NCBI GenBank assembly: GCA_018881555.1
Contig: JACAXG010000053.1
Coordinates: 3,833,210-3,897,209, forward strand
Reading direction: 5' to 3'
DNA length: 64,000 nucleotides
Source of the DNA: Amblyornis subalaris
Lineage: Eukaryota; Chordata; Aves; Passeriformes; Ptilonorhynchidae
Shown here: positions 1-12,500 of the stretch, piece after piece
Layout of the letters: the number at the start of each line of letters is the position of its first letter
Numbering within the stretch: the stretch's first letter is position 1
Notes under the pieces: model-generated
Databases searched by the model: none
The model's input: only the letters and a program-made list of their open reading frames with translations
Told to the model about the DNA's origin: nothing
Program-made: the position numbers and the translations under genes

Positions 1-486
1 ACACCCNACACTCACACTCAGAAAAGGTTTCCTTACTGGCTCGACCCCAGGTTTCCCTTAGCAGAGTCTCAGCCATCTGGATCCTCAAAATAATTTAGTC
101 TTGGTTCAATAACAGAATAACACCTTGAGCTGGTGCCTCTGAGGAGGGACCCCACAAAAAGGAAACCCTGGGCTTTTACACCCTCGTTTTAAGTGCACAA
201 AAGTCTGTGGTCTTCCTGGTGGATCCTTGGCTCCTGCCATGTCTCTCCAGTCACCCGGCTGTGCCACAGGTCCCCANGACCTTTNTTATGCAAAGGNTCA
301 GTGCCAGGCCTCTTCCCTGGGGCTCCCACCAGCCAGAGCTCAGCCTGCAGCTCTCACCACAGCTGCACCCCGAGCTGCCTGCACCAAATATGCTCCTCAA
401 CATTGCAAAGGAAAATCAGGCCTGAGCAAACCCACTGACATTAANAAGCTGTAAAAACTCGCACAATATTAAAAAAACCTTCTTAC
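1..486. other. Intron sequence downstream of exon 25, GC-richer patch, unclassified
   Basis: This is the start of the next CFAP47 intron. Bases 1-440 are GC-richer than the rest of the intron (many 'gctgcc' and 'caggcctc' stretches) with four ambiguous bases close together at 277-444. That suggests an interspersed repeat or LTR remnant, but I cannot name the family. No CH-domain continuation could be read on the minus strand. Confidence 0.4.
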
Positions 487-584
487 CAAATATGGACAAT
501 AAGCTGCCATCTGTGCTGCCACTACCAAACCATCTCGAAGATCTTGGTCAAAATTCACTATCCATCTCATTGGTGGTATTCCAC
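487..584 (-). CDS. CFAP47: CFAP47 exon 25 of window, second part of CH domain
   Basis: 98 bases; acceptor TTTCAATCAG|GTGG, donor TATTTG|GTAAGA, phase 1 in and phase 0 out. It encodes 'GGIPPMRWIVNFDQDLRDGL' and 'VVAAQMAAYCPYL'. The R-W-x-V-N-F-D-x-D-L-x-D-G-L core is the hallmark CH-domain helix of this family and joins in frame to exon 24. It is too short to stand out as an ORF. The rest of the CH domain must lie beyond position 1. Confidence 0.92.
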
Positions 585-3500
585 CTGATTGAAACACAAA
601 GCAAGATTNATGAGACTCTTCTAAAAAATCATTCTAGATAGATATGGCAACTATCGGAAATCACTGATTAGAGGAAAGAACAGAAAAAGCAAACATCCAT
701 TCACATGTAGAATTTCATAGGCATATTTCTATTCCAGAGCTGTTGCTAAAACCTGAAAAATCCCACCGAGAATATTGTAACTATTATTCACTCTGCTGCA
801 GCATGCAAGAGTATTCATCACAGCAGAATGGAAAGCAAATAAGCTAAACTTAACCTCTTAGATTAGGAACCTAAATATGTAAACATTTTGTTTTTATAGG
901 CCTAACATTAACAGGGCTACAGAAGCTCATGAAAATATGCAGAAATCCTTTAAAGTTGAAAGGCTTAAGCACACAAAAAAGAAAAGGTTATTGATTTTCT
1001 TTAAATCATATTAAATTATTTGGCTTGAATGCAATATAAACGAAAGCTAACAGCTTAATTGTTGCAGCATAGATCAACACTTCTACAACTCTTGTAAATG
1101 CCAATGCCTCACAAGGTTAGATAATTTTTTATATTTCTAATGTTTTCATTAAAATAAAACTGATTATTAAGAAATTAAAGGTAGTTTATTTATCATTTCT
1201 TCTTTGAAGCATCCACTTCTCAAATATTTAACACAGCCTCTACACAACTTTACTGTCTCAGGTCCAAGCCCCCAAATTTAGGAAACACTTTGGACTTCAG
1301 CCATTGGCAAGGTTTTCAGATAGACTGGGATCAAGCAGTCTTTTCCATATGGGACAAATTATATAGGCTTCATTTCACTATTACATTTTTAAAAATTAGT
1401 TCAACCTACAACAAACTCCTGTACCAGATCCAAAACAAAATCTATCTTTCATTGTTCAACANAAGAGTAGATATTTATAGACTACAGTTGACTCTGCATC
1501 TGACAAACTCAAATGTCTTTCATTCACAGCAACTATTTGCAGAAACTTCAGCATATTCATATAGCTTTAGTAAGAAACAACAAAAGCAGATGCTGCACTA
1601 GCTTAGAAACAAAGATATGTAAATTAATCTGAACATTTTCTGTTACATTGATAATGATTTTAGTTTGCCACTTCTTCAGTGTGATGATGTTTAGGCTTGG
1701 TCCAAAATCCCAATTCATGATGTGAATCAATTGACATAATATTATTCTAAATATTAATTAAATATATTTTCAGTAAAAAAAAAATAAAAGCCAGTATTTG
1801 GAAGAGCATTTGAATGAGTATTTCATTTTCTGTAAGTTTTCAAATCAAAATTAACATGTATTAATCTTACTATGTCAATTTGTTTTTCTTATTGTTTAAC
1901 TGAAACAAGTTTCCAAGCAGAAAACTTAAAGCTTAGGGATTCCTGATAATTCCATATTGGAAAGTACCAAAAGTGACTGACTGGATAAATAGCATCTCCC
2001 TGTTATGACAGGGACAGATTACAGTGAGTATGGGCCTTTACATCTAAATTGCAAAATTATTAATTCTAACTAAATTCAGGCCTCCATTTTACAAATATCT
2101 ACAGCAGAAGACATNTGTTTCATCCCATCCTCTTGGTAATCTGCCTGCAGTTATTTAAAAAAATATTTGATGTAGTCACTGCAAAAACAAACACTTAAAA
2201 GATAGCAAAATACATTTTTAAAAGCTTACTTTCTTCCTAAAAGTCAGTCTTTCTAATATAAATTCATCATTTTATTGATTGTAGTTGGGACCTATAAAAA
2301 TCAATAAACTGTCTTCTTTTTTTATTAATAGAATTCAGACTCACTCTCCGCACACAATATTGGTATTTTTAATAAATCACAATTTTCAAATTTTTATTTT
2401 CAACTTCCTAAGAGAAACTATTTCTGCTTTATTAGGTCCAACATTGAATTATTCTTCTGGTTAGTAATCTCGATTGATTTGCTCAGCCTGGTTATGGAAG
2501 CTCATTAAACCACATGCCTTGATCAAAAANTTAACTTTATTTTTTATCCTACTTTAAATTTTACTTTAAATATACAATTTTCTGCCTTTAGTCTTCTGGT
2601 GGGAATATTACTTGAGCACACTTAAACAATAGCAGCTGTCCCTGTATCACAGAATCACAGAATGGCTTGGGTTGGAAAGGACCTTAAAGAACATCTAGTT
2701 CCAAACCCCTGCCACGGGCAGGGACACCACACAGTACTGATGTACTTTCTTGTGTTTCCACTAATCCTTTCTTTCATGCTGGTAGAATTGTCTGTGCGCC
2801 AACAAAGTAGCTGGGGAACAAAGCTGACTTAAAAAGAAAGAACAAAAAATTTCTTTACTCTTTAATCTGGATCACCCAATCCCATTTTGCCATGCAGCCA
2901 CATAAATGTGCCGGTGGGAATGAAACATTGTAGGACTATTTTTTAAAAAACAGTTATTGAATACATAGCCTTATAAGCTATGTAAATGGGAGCATAAAGA
3001 AAGAAAACCATTAAGTGGAATATTTTCCGATCTTAACTAATTAAATACTTCTAGAAGCATTTTTGTTGTTTTTCAGTTAATCCTTCTACTATCAATCAAC
3101 CTACTTAACTCAAATGCCTGTGAATAAATTAGTCAGAAAACATAATGTATTTTTCCTAATTACATCAAATCTAGCAGAACATCTGCCAGCTAACCACTCT
3201 ACAGTAATTAAGTTTTNAAATAGAATTAGTCCATTTTAGTAGAAATAAACAATGGAAATCAGAATTATTACTCAAGATACCTCTAAGCATGTAAATATAT
3301 TGAATTTCATTTGTACTGGCATTTCTTGCAAAAATAAATATTACTAGTGGATCTTTATTTTAAAGATGCTAATCCAATGTCATGATGAAAACCTGACTGA
3401 TGAGGGTTGTAGGCCAAAAATAGCCTAAAACAAAAATGCTAACAGCTTGTAAACAACACTGTGTGACTGGGGGCAGGAGAGAGGAAATGGTCCAAACTTC

Positions 3501-6500
3501 TGAATTGAGAGAGATTCCTGCTACTTCCTAGCTGCCTCCCATAAGGGCTGGCTGCAAATTTTGATAACACCAAGACTAAAATGGGATATTCTAAANGCTC
3601 TCATTAATGAAGAGTGAGACAGAAGCCCCAGTCAGGCTGCTAACAAACTGTGCTCTGCACATAGACTAATGAGAATGGGAAAAGTGGGGCTATGAAAAGA
3701 AGAGGCAAAAAAGAAGCATTCCCAAAAATAATCACTGGTCTTGAACAGGCAGCAGAGGACTGGAAAGAAGGTGAAAAAATCCATAACTGGAGGAAAGACC
3801 TTGGAAGCAGAAGAAGACTCTGAAGATCAGAGAGATGCATGGAGACAAATGCCAATGTCCAGGCACTTTGGAGAGACATGAGATTGGTGTCAGTGAGCAG
3901 CAGCACAGCACGACTTGACATGACTTTTCCCTGATGTTCTCAGCCCAGTGGCCTCCCTGGCACAGTGGGAATTTGAAACCTTGTGAACAGAGTTCTGTGC
4001 GAAGCAACTGCCTGTGTGAAATCATCACACAGGGCAAGAGCTGGTTCTGGAACAAACCCAGGATCCCGACCCACCNCAGGGTGTTTCGTACTCTGTCTCA
4101 TCCCTGATAATAGGTGAAAATACTTCATAAGGGAAAATAACTAAGCAGGGTTAACTAGGAGTGGACATGCAGCCACTTGTGAGTGCACTCAAACACTTAC
4201 TATGGTTATGGAAATCTAAAAATATAATGCAAAAGGCCTCTGTAAGTGGCTCTAAAATGAGAGTAGCTCTGTTTTAGTTGTTGNTTCCACTCAGCATTAA
4301 AGGACATAACATTCATAGTCAATTCAGTGATTTGAGACTAACTAAATTCTTGAATGTATTTACTGTTAACAGGTAATTTCTTTTTTAACTTGTAATGGTA
4401 TTATGTTTTCACTCTTTCGCCACAAAGAGAAAGAAAAGAGCAAACTATCTTCACAGCTGCTCTTTGGATTGTATTTGGCCTTTCCCTGACGTATCAAGAG
4501 AAAGTCTACGAGCTTTTGCAATGTTGGGGTTTTTTGCCATAATCTCTTATTTTTCACAAAAAAAACCCACAAAATTAAATGTTTTTACATTTGTATGATT
4601 AGATTTGAAGCCTCAAGACTTTTTGTGGGATATGAAAACTATTTTCCAAATGGAGATAGTCAAGGCAATACCTATAGCAATTCTACACAAAAATTACAAA
4701 CCACTTATTCGTTGGAAGAATGCCAAGCAACAGTCACCATAAACTCCTCTAGGTCAAATTCTGTTTATTTCTTTGACATGTAAATGATGTGATGGACCAA
4801 GGAACAATACTACACTTTTAACTTGGGTAAGATTTTGATTACATTCTCTGTCATAGGGAAAAAACAAAAAGGTAATGTAGGAAAAAGGTACTGTCAGATG
4901 GAGCACAAACTTCACTGAAAAACAGAAAACCCTATCAGCTGTCCCCAAAAAAAGTCCCAGGCTGTATACTTTTCAATATTTTCATATGCATTGTTTAAAA
5001 CTGATGAAAATACCTTACTTCCATCTAGAGATAATATCAAGCAGGTTAAACAATTGTAATTGGCTTTGGGAAGAAAAATTGGTTGCAAGTATTCATGAGG
5101 AAAGGACTATAACTTAAGTTCTTGAACAACCAGAGTAATGATCTGAAACAAATGGGAAGAAATCCAATAATGATGCTTGCAATGTACTATAATTAATTAA
5201 GAATAATTCATTACGCAAGTACTAGATGNAAAATTGGATGGAGAGAATTTCTGCAGACAAGAATATAGAGGAAACATTAAATAACCTCATACTGTTGCAG
5301 AAAAAGCAAATACTTTGTTAGGATGCATTAACAGGAGAGTTGTATCTGAAGCACGTAGACTGATCTTTTCACTTCTGTTTAGTTCCAGTAAAGTCTTACC
5401 CAGTATAAAATCCAGCATGGGCACCAAACTTCCAGAGATGGATCAACTAAAAGAGTTTACCACAAAAAAAAACCCAAGCTGAGTACACTGAAAGACTGAA
5501 AGAATGTAAATGTTTTGCCAGGAAGGGGGAGAGAGAGAAACNGAAGCAGAAGACAACAATCTGCAAATATGTGTAAGATTACTAGAAAAGCAAAGAAGAT
5601 TTACTACACACCATATTTTAAAAAAGAAAGGATGNACTTAACCCAAAATCTCCCCTGCTAGAGTTTATGTTAGACAACAGGAAACTCTTTCACATGGAAA
5701 TGAGTAGGAAATTCTGGCAGATATTGCCTAAGGCAGACCATGGAATCGCCTTTTTCAGAGATTTTTATAACAGCTTAGGCAAGTATCTGTCCAGTACACT
5801 ACAGGTATATTTGGTTTGGTCTTTGTACATGAGAATAAAGCAGATTATTCTCAGGTCTCCTTCTCCATTTCTGGGCTTTAACGTGGGTTAAGTTTCACTT
5901 TTATTAACAGATCCATCATTTTGATAAGCAGAAGTATGATGCATTGGTATTATCTAGATAAAAAGACCATGCAGAATGAAAATATGGTCTTATGCCAAGG
6001 ATTAAAACTCTTAAAGGACCAGATTTAATCTACTAAGTTTAAGAGCTATTTCATATAAAAAAGTAAGAATAGCAATACATCTTTAAATAAAGTACTCTAT
6101 TTCTTGTGAAGCTGTTCTGCTGTTTTCACAAATAATAAAAAAGTTAAATTCTTGCTATCAGTTGAAAAATCCTTACATCTAAGGAGGCACAAGAGATACC
6201 AATGATAAATCTTCTGTTACATAGCCACAAGCAATTTTTTCAAATTCTGTTACTGAAAAACAGAGGCAAAAAATATATAAAGCTAGGCTAATATTCTATA
6301 AGAGTTTCCAAACAAACCACATACATTCACATAAAAATCTCAAAACTGATGGCCTTTAGTGATTAAAGGTGTGAAATGGGCTTTATGAGAAATTAATAAA
6401 TTATACTATGTTACTCAGAGTAACAACTGAAGGTGATATGACAGCAGTCTATATAAATAGGCTTGACACTGAGAGTAAGAACTGGATATTGTTAAATAGC

Positions 6501-9500
6501 TTAGTGCAATACACAAATTTGTCAGCAAAGGAAGAAACAAATTACAGTATTAAACAGCAAACTCAAAATATTTTACACAAATAGAGATTTTAAATCTACT
6601 TACTGCTTCAGAATATTGTGATACTACAAGTCTGCACGGGTTGAACATACAATTGAATTCAAAGAATGGAAATCTGGTACAGCATTACAGGAGTACCACC
6701 TCCACTTGAAGTGTCTTGAATTTCAAGGGAAGTCTCAGAGCATATCGAAAGTATTTCTATACATTTTCACTACTACTCATCTCTAAGCAAATTCTATTGG
6801 AGCTAGATAGACCTTTACAATATCAAAGTATGTCCTTTCAATGTAAACTAGTGCAATAATAATGGTTTATATCATTACATAGGAAATTCTTACTCTGGAA
6901 TGTGAAAATCTCTGGAGGTGGAACTAATCTATAGCTATAATAATACCTATAGTCCTGTTTCAATAGCTTAAATCTGGCACTGAATAATATAGACATTTAC
7001 AGAAGAAATAATGTAGCAATAACCTTTTTTTTATGTGATAACATTAGAACCAGAGCAAGGTTTGAAATGATGGTACTGAAGTACACGATCCAGAGCATAA
7101 GAAAGATGAGAGGAAATATGCCTTTGAACATTATTTTTGAAAAGGCTATTATTTATTACTTAAAATTTATTTAAGATTAACAGATTGATAACGTATCTGC
7201 CTTCAGAACATACAGCACGTGTGGCTACATTTATCTCAACATGGAAAACAAGTCTAATTTTGTTAGAAACAAGAGAAAAATTACAGTTCCTTCTTCAGGC
7301 AAGATGCTACAACTCTTGCTCATCAAAACTGATAATTATTCTTCTAAGAACTCGTGAAATATCAGTGACAGATCTATTTAATACCACTGACAATTCATAA
7401 TTCTAAGCAGAAAAATTCAAGAAGCACCACATGGGGCAATAACAGAAAAACTGAGGCGCTGGGGATATGTCTCATTTATTCCCATCTGTTGCAGAACGCT
7501 TTTACCCTCAGGCATGCACATTCATCTTCCTGCTCCTAAAAAAACCTCCAATAGTCTTTCACTCTCTACGCAGTTTTGTTTTATTTTCACTGATTCTTAT
7601 CCCAAACAATATCTTAAATTGACAGATTTCTGAGGTTTTCATGCATCCCACAAGAACAGCGTTACCTTATATCGGTCTTCATTCTGTTGCTTTTCAACAG
7701 AAAGCTTCCACCACCAAGGTGAGGAAGCCCCCATCAAGCCCAGGTGGACCCCCAGGACCCTGGACCCATTGGCTGGACCAGCGCTGGAACCAGGACTGGG
7801 GATTTCTTGCTCTCCGTCATTCATCTCTTCCTTTATTTCTTTCTCTCTTCCTTTTCATCTCACCCCTTTATCAAAACCCACTGCCAGGTCTTTGTATACT
7901 AGGTCAGGAACTAATTCACCGATTTCCATGCCAAGCNTGTAATTTACTACTAAAACTTTGAGGTTTTGCAGACCCTGACTTTTGTCGTTCATTTCGACCA
8001 CAAGTATTTATGAATCTTGGGCGGTCCCTTGCCCTTTAAGAGTGGGANGTCACATCATGGCACTTCACTTATAGATCACTTTGATTTAAAGTGCAACAAA
8101 TCACAGCTATTCATTACAGCATATCTGGCTCCTATATGGGCTTCAAACTGAATACTACAATGCCTGTGTTTTCTTATTTAGTAAAAAAAAAGTTAAATAC
8201 TGCTCTCAATGAAATTCATTGTAAGCATCAAACAATAAATTAACAGAATCTTTCTCAGATTTCAGTCTGAAATATATTTTCTCCTCANAAAATATGTGGA
8301 GTTGTATTACTAAATCCTCAGCTATACAATGCTCAATCTACATATTTGGCATGCCCAGCAGAAGTAGCATTAATTACACAAATAACCAGAACGCTTATTT
8401 ATTCCGATTAACATAAAGACACAGCCAAGTTCTTTGTTTGGCTGAAAGCAGAACTGCTGTTTAGGTATCTCACAGTGAATGGCTACCAAGGAAACAAAAT
8501 TTCTTTCTAAGTATTTGTCTGATTATTTCTATTCAGAAAATGTGGGGTTTTCAGGGCCAGCATACATGTATATACACACATACACTTTTATATTTAACCA
8601 TACATGTCTACAAACTCACATACGTATATACATATACATATATGAATGCATATATATGCACACAAACATACAAAAATAACGAGACCTAAGAGTTTAGGCT
8701 TTACCTTTTTTTTTAAGATCTTTTTAACATGTTTTCAAATACGAACCCTTTGAATGTTTTCAGTCTAGAACTCCAAGGACTGCCCTTCTTCACGTTTTTA
8801 TTTCCCTGAAGCTGCATAATGCCAGACAGTATAAATTGTACAAGACAATTTTTTATACTAGTCCAAAATCTAAAATTTAAATAAAACCACAGAGTTTTGC
8901 TTATTTCTCAACGGCATATGGACTTTAAACTCAGAAAATAATTATTTTTCTCTTTTTCATTACATAAAATTCTGATATGATCTTGTGGGTTTTTCAGCTA
9001 TAGGGAACAAACATGGAGTATTCAAATAAACAAAGACAGGCAAGCAGGTCTGAAAAGCCTACTTATTGGACTCCATATTTACATATTATGTGTCATTCAT
9101 ATGTTCTGCTGTGCAGATCATGAAATATTACAGAGAAAAATGGTTTAAAACTTTGCTAGTTTATATTTCAGCAAATATTTTCCAGGATTTTTCACTCAAG
9201 AATGATGTTCTCTTGTTCTCTTTGTTGGAAGTCAGACTTTTGATAACCATGATGGCAGTTCATTAGACAGTCATTTCCCTTTCTTTAATTCAGCTTTTTA
9301 CTAAGTGTGTAAAAANCAAGATTCATTCTTTTGGAAAAGACTCTTTTCCAATGATTCTAACTGAAAAAAATCTTACATGAAATCACACAAGATTTTTCCC
9401 TTCCACTCTTTAAAGATAAAAAGTATCCTTTAGCTCTTGTTTCTCAACTGTCTCTAAGAACTATCAAATTGAGAAGCAAAAATCAATGAACTCCTTAAAT

Positions 9501-12500
9501 ACCCTCCCTAAAAACTGGGGAAAGAAGGGAGAGAGGAGAGAAAAATTCATTTAAACATATGAAAGAAGAAAGTGTACTTCTTAAATGCTATGCTAGAAAC
9601 CACTTTAAGTAAAATTTCTACAGAATCAGTTTTAAAACAAGAATTCTACTTAATTCTCATANTTTTTGTGAAGATACGTAATCTCACACTAAAATATCTC
9701 CTTCCTCAACATTTTAACTCAGATGCCATGCTGAATTGATATCAAAATTAGAAAATACAAAAATTAAAAACAACAAAACCCCCAACCTCACTAACAGTGA
9801 AGTGAATAAAATCCATAAAACCTAAAGTTTTCCTAACTGAAAGTAAGAATCTTGANAGATGCCACTATGCCTAAGATTGTCAGACACACCTGCATTTCTC
9901 TTCCCTCTCAAGCAGATTTTCTGGTCACGGGAAGATGTATCTGATCTGGGGACAGCTCTCGCATCTCAGATGTAGGTTGAATGTTCAGGTATTGCCCATA
10001 TTTATGAGCTGTCAGATTCTCTTACAATTTTATATTAAATGTAGAATTATCTATTTTCCAAATCTTCCTGGGATACATTCAAGAAAATTCTTTGTTTCCC
10101 AAAACATAATTATCTTTTTTACCATGGTAAGAATCATAATTAATAAGGAAGAGACATAAAGCTTCTCAGGAGAAAATTTAATTCTCCAAGCTCCAAAATT
10201 TTCTACGGTTTAGGGACTACAGGAGTTGAATTACAATATTCCAATACTCTAGCAACTTTTTAAGGGTTTNTCCTGACTCTTACTTTTTCATACTATTAGC
10301 AGTTAGTCTTTCAGAGAGAAATGTTGAAAAGAAACANGAAGATAAGGAACACTAGAAGGTAAACTGAAAATTTATTATGCTCAAATAATTAATGCTTCCT
10401 CTGCTATCATTACTATTGTCCATATAATGCCTTAAGTGGGCACTAACTCTTATATTTCATGTATAATTAAAGTCTCAGCATAATAGGCAAAGCTGCATTT
10501 CACAGTTTTATGGCATTTGGACTCAAGTTTCAACATTGTTTTCCAGTTTGTGGTCAATAAGACATATTACTAAAGCCTGCTCTTCCAAAACACATGCCAA
10601 GATGCTTTCAAAATGTATTTATTTTTCAGTAGCAGTAAGAGAAGATGCAGAGATACTAAACTCCCTGCTAATGTTCTCTCTAAGCTATTGAGATCTTAAT
10701 TCTTGCAAGAGAAGAGTTCTGATGAATGACATAGTTATCTTCAAATTTAGAAGAATGCAATAAAGATGAATATTTGAAACCTCTCTGCATTGCAGTAGCT
10801 TAGGCTTGTCTCAATGTCACATTTCATTTCAAGGAGCTTAGGTATCAAAGGAAAGACTGAGAAATGTGGCCTGGATGGATCTTCATTTATTTAGTGGGAA
10901 TTGATCACCCAACAGACTGTTCTGAGCTGAAAGCAGCAGGTCAAGACATATTGCTAGTGAGGGCTAAGTATTCNAAGCAGCGTGTTTGGATAGTAATAAG
11001 CAAGCACATAAATGTTAAGCAAAAAGTGGTAATTGCTCTCTCATCTGCACTGTAGTAAGAATTGAAAAAAAAAATCTAATCCTTCTCTTAAAATTAGTGA
11101 TATTAANCAAATAATAACATCAAAAATACAAAACTGAGGATATTTGGGACTTTCAGCTGGGTTGCATGAACACTTAGTATACCCTGACTGACATTTTTCC
11201 TTATGACACTTTTAACTTCCTCTGGAAAAGCCTGCTTAAATGCTTAATTTNAAGCTAACATAATTTTAAAATGTCAAAATACCTGGGTATAAATTTGAAG
11301 ATTAACCTTAACATCATAAAACTTAAAAGATGAATAGCATATCAGAATATTAAATCTCCCAAGATATATAAGCTCTTCGCCAGTGTATTATCTCAAAAAA
11401 CAAATTCAAACAACCCCTCAGGGTCATTACTGGTGACCAGACTCCNGGCAGACTTTGTGCCACTGACCATAACTCCTTGAGCCTGGCAGTCCAGCCTCAT
11501 TTCAGTNCACCTCACTGACCTCTTAACTGGCCTGTACTTCACCAGTTTATTTATGGGGATGTCACAGGAGGATGTTAAACCCCTTGCCCAAGTTGAGACA
11601 AGCAACATCCATGCACTTCCCCTGTCCACTGAGCTGGTCATATCATCGTGGAAGGCAGTCAGGTTGATCCAGCATGATTATCCCTTTGTAAATTCATTGG
11701 GACTACTCACAAAAATGTTCTTGTACTTTGTATGTTTGGTAATGCTTTCAAAGATTATTCACCCCATCACCACCCCAAGAAACAAGATGAGGGTGACTGG
11801 CCCTGTAGCTTNCCGGATTCTCTTTCCAGATGGGAATGACATTTCTTCCAAACCTCTTCCAAACTTTCCCCCCTGATTGTCCTGACCTTTCCAAGCTTAC
11901 TGAGTGTGACCTCACAATGACAATGGCCAACTCCCTTAGCACTTGGCACATCTCACAGGGTCCCGTGGACTTGCGTTTGTCCAATTTAAGTGCTCCCAAA
12001 TCTGTTCCTACTCCACCAAGGCTAAGTCTTCCTTGTTCCAGACTTTCCCATTCATCTTGAGGGCCTGGGATTGCTCAGTGCCCAATCTTAACCAGTAATG
12101 ACCAAGGTAAAGAANAAGGCATTGAGTACCTCAANTCTTTTCTGTGTCCTTTGACACAGAGATTCTCTGCCCCATTTAGCAGAAAGAACAGCAAAGTAGC
12201 AGACACCAATTCATTCTGAGGCAGCAAAAGCAAAACAAGCAAGAGGAAAGTGAAGGCTAAAACAGAGGATTCAAAGAGATATTGAGGCAGGTCATTCCTG
12301 AAACAAAAACATGTAAGATTGCACAACTAAGAACTTTCATAATGCAAAGGTGTAACAGTAAGACTATGAATGGCATGATTTTTCTCTCTCTTTTTGAATT
12401 ACTAGATCTTTAGCAATGCTCATTTATGTAGTTTCNGGAGAGAAATGGAAATAGAAGCAAAAGAAAAGGGCATGCTTATGTGCATACACCAAGTTATTTC

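Noticed and set aside
3640..4128. Minus-strand ORFs of 62-107 codons
   Set aside because: Overlapping in different frames, with no motif and no splice continuity with CFAP47.
9925..10015. Possible extra minus-strand exon ('PTSEMRELSPDQIHLP')
   Set aside because: It is open in the needed phase for about 33 codons, but it has poor splice sites and does not resemble CH sequence. Exon 24 joins exon 25 perfectly without it.
11393..12060. Overlapping ORFs on both strands
   Set aside because: They sit in a dead CR1 reverse-transcriptase fragment.
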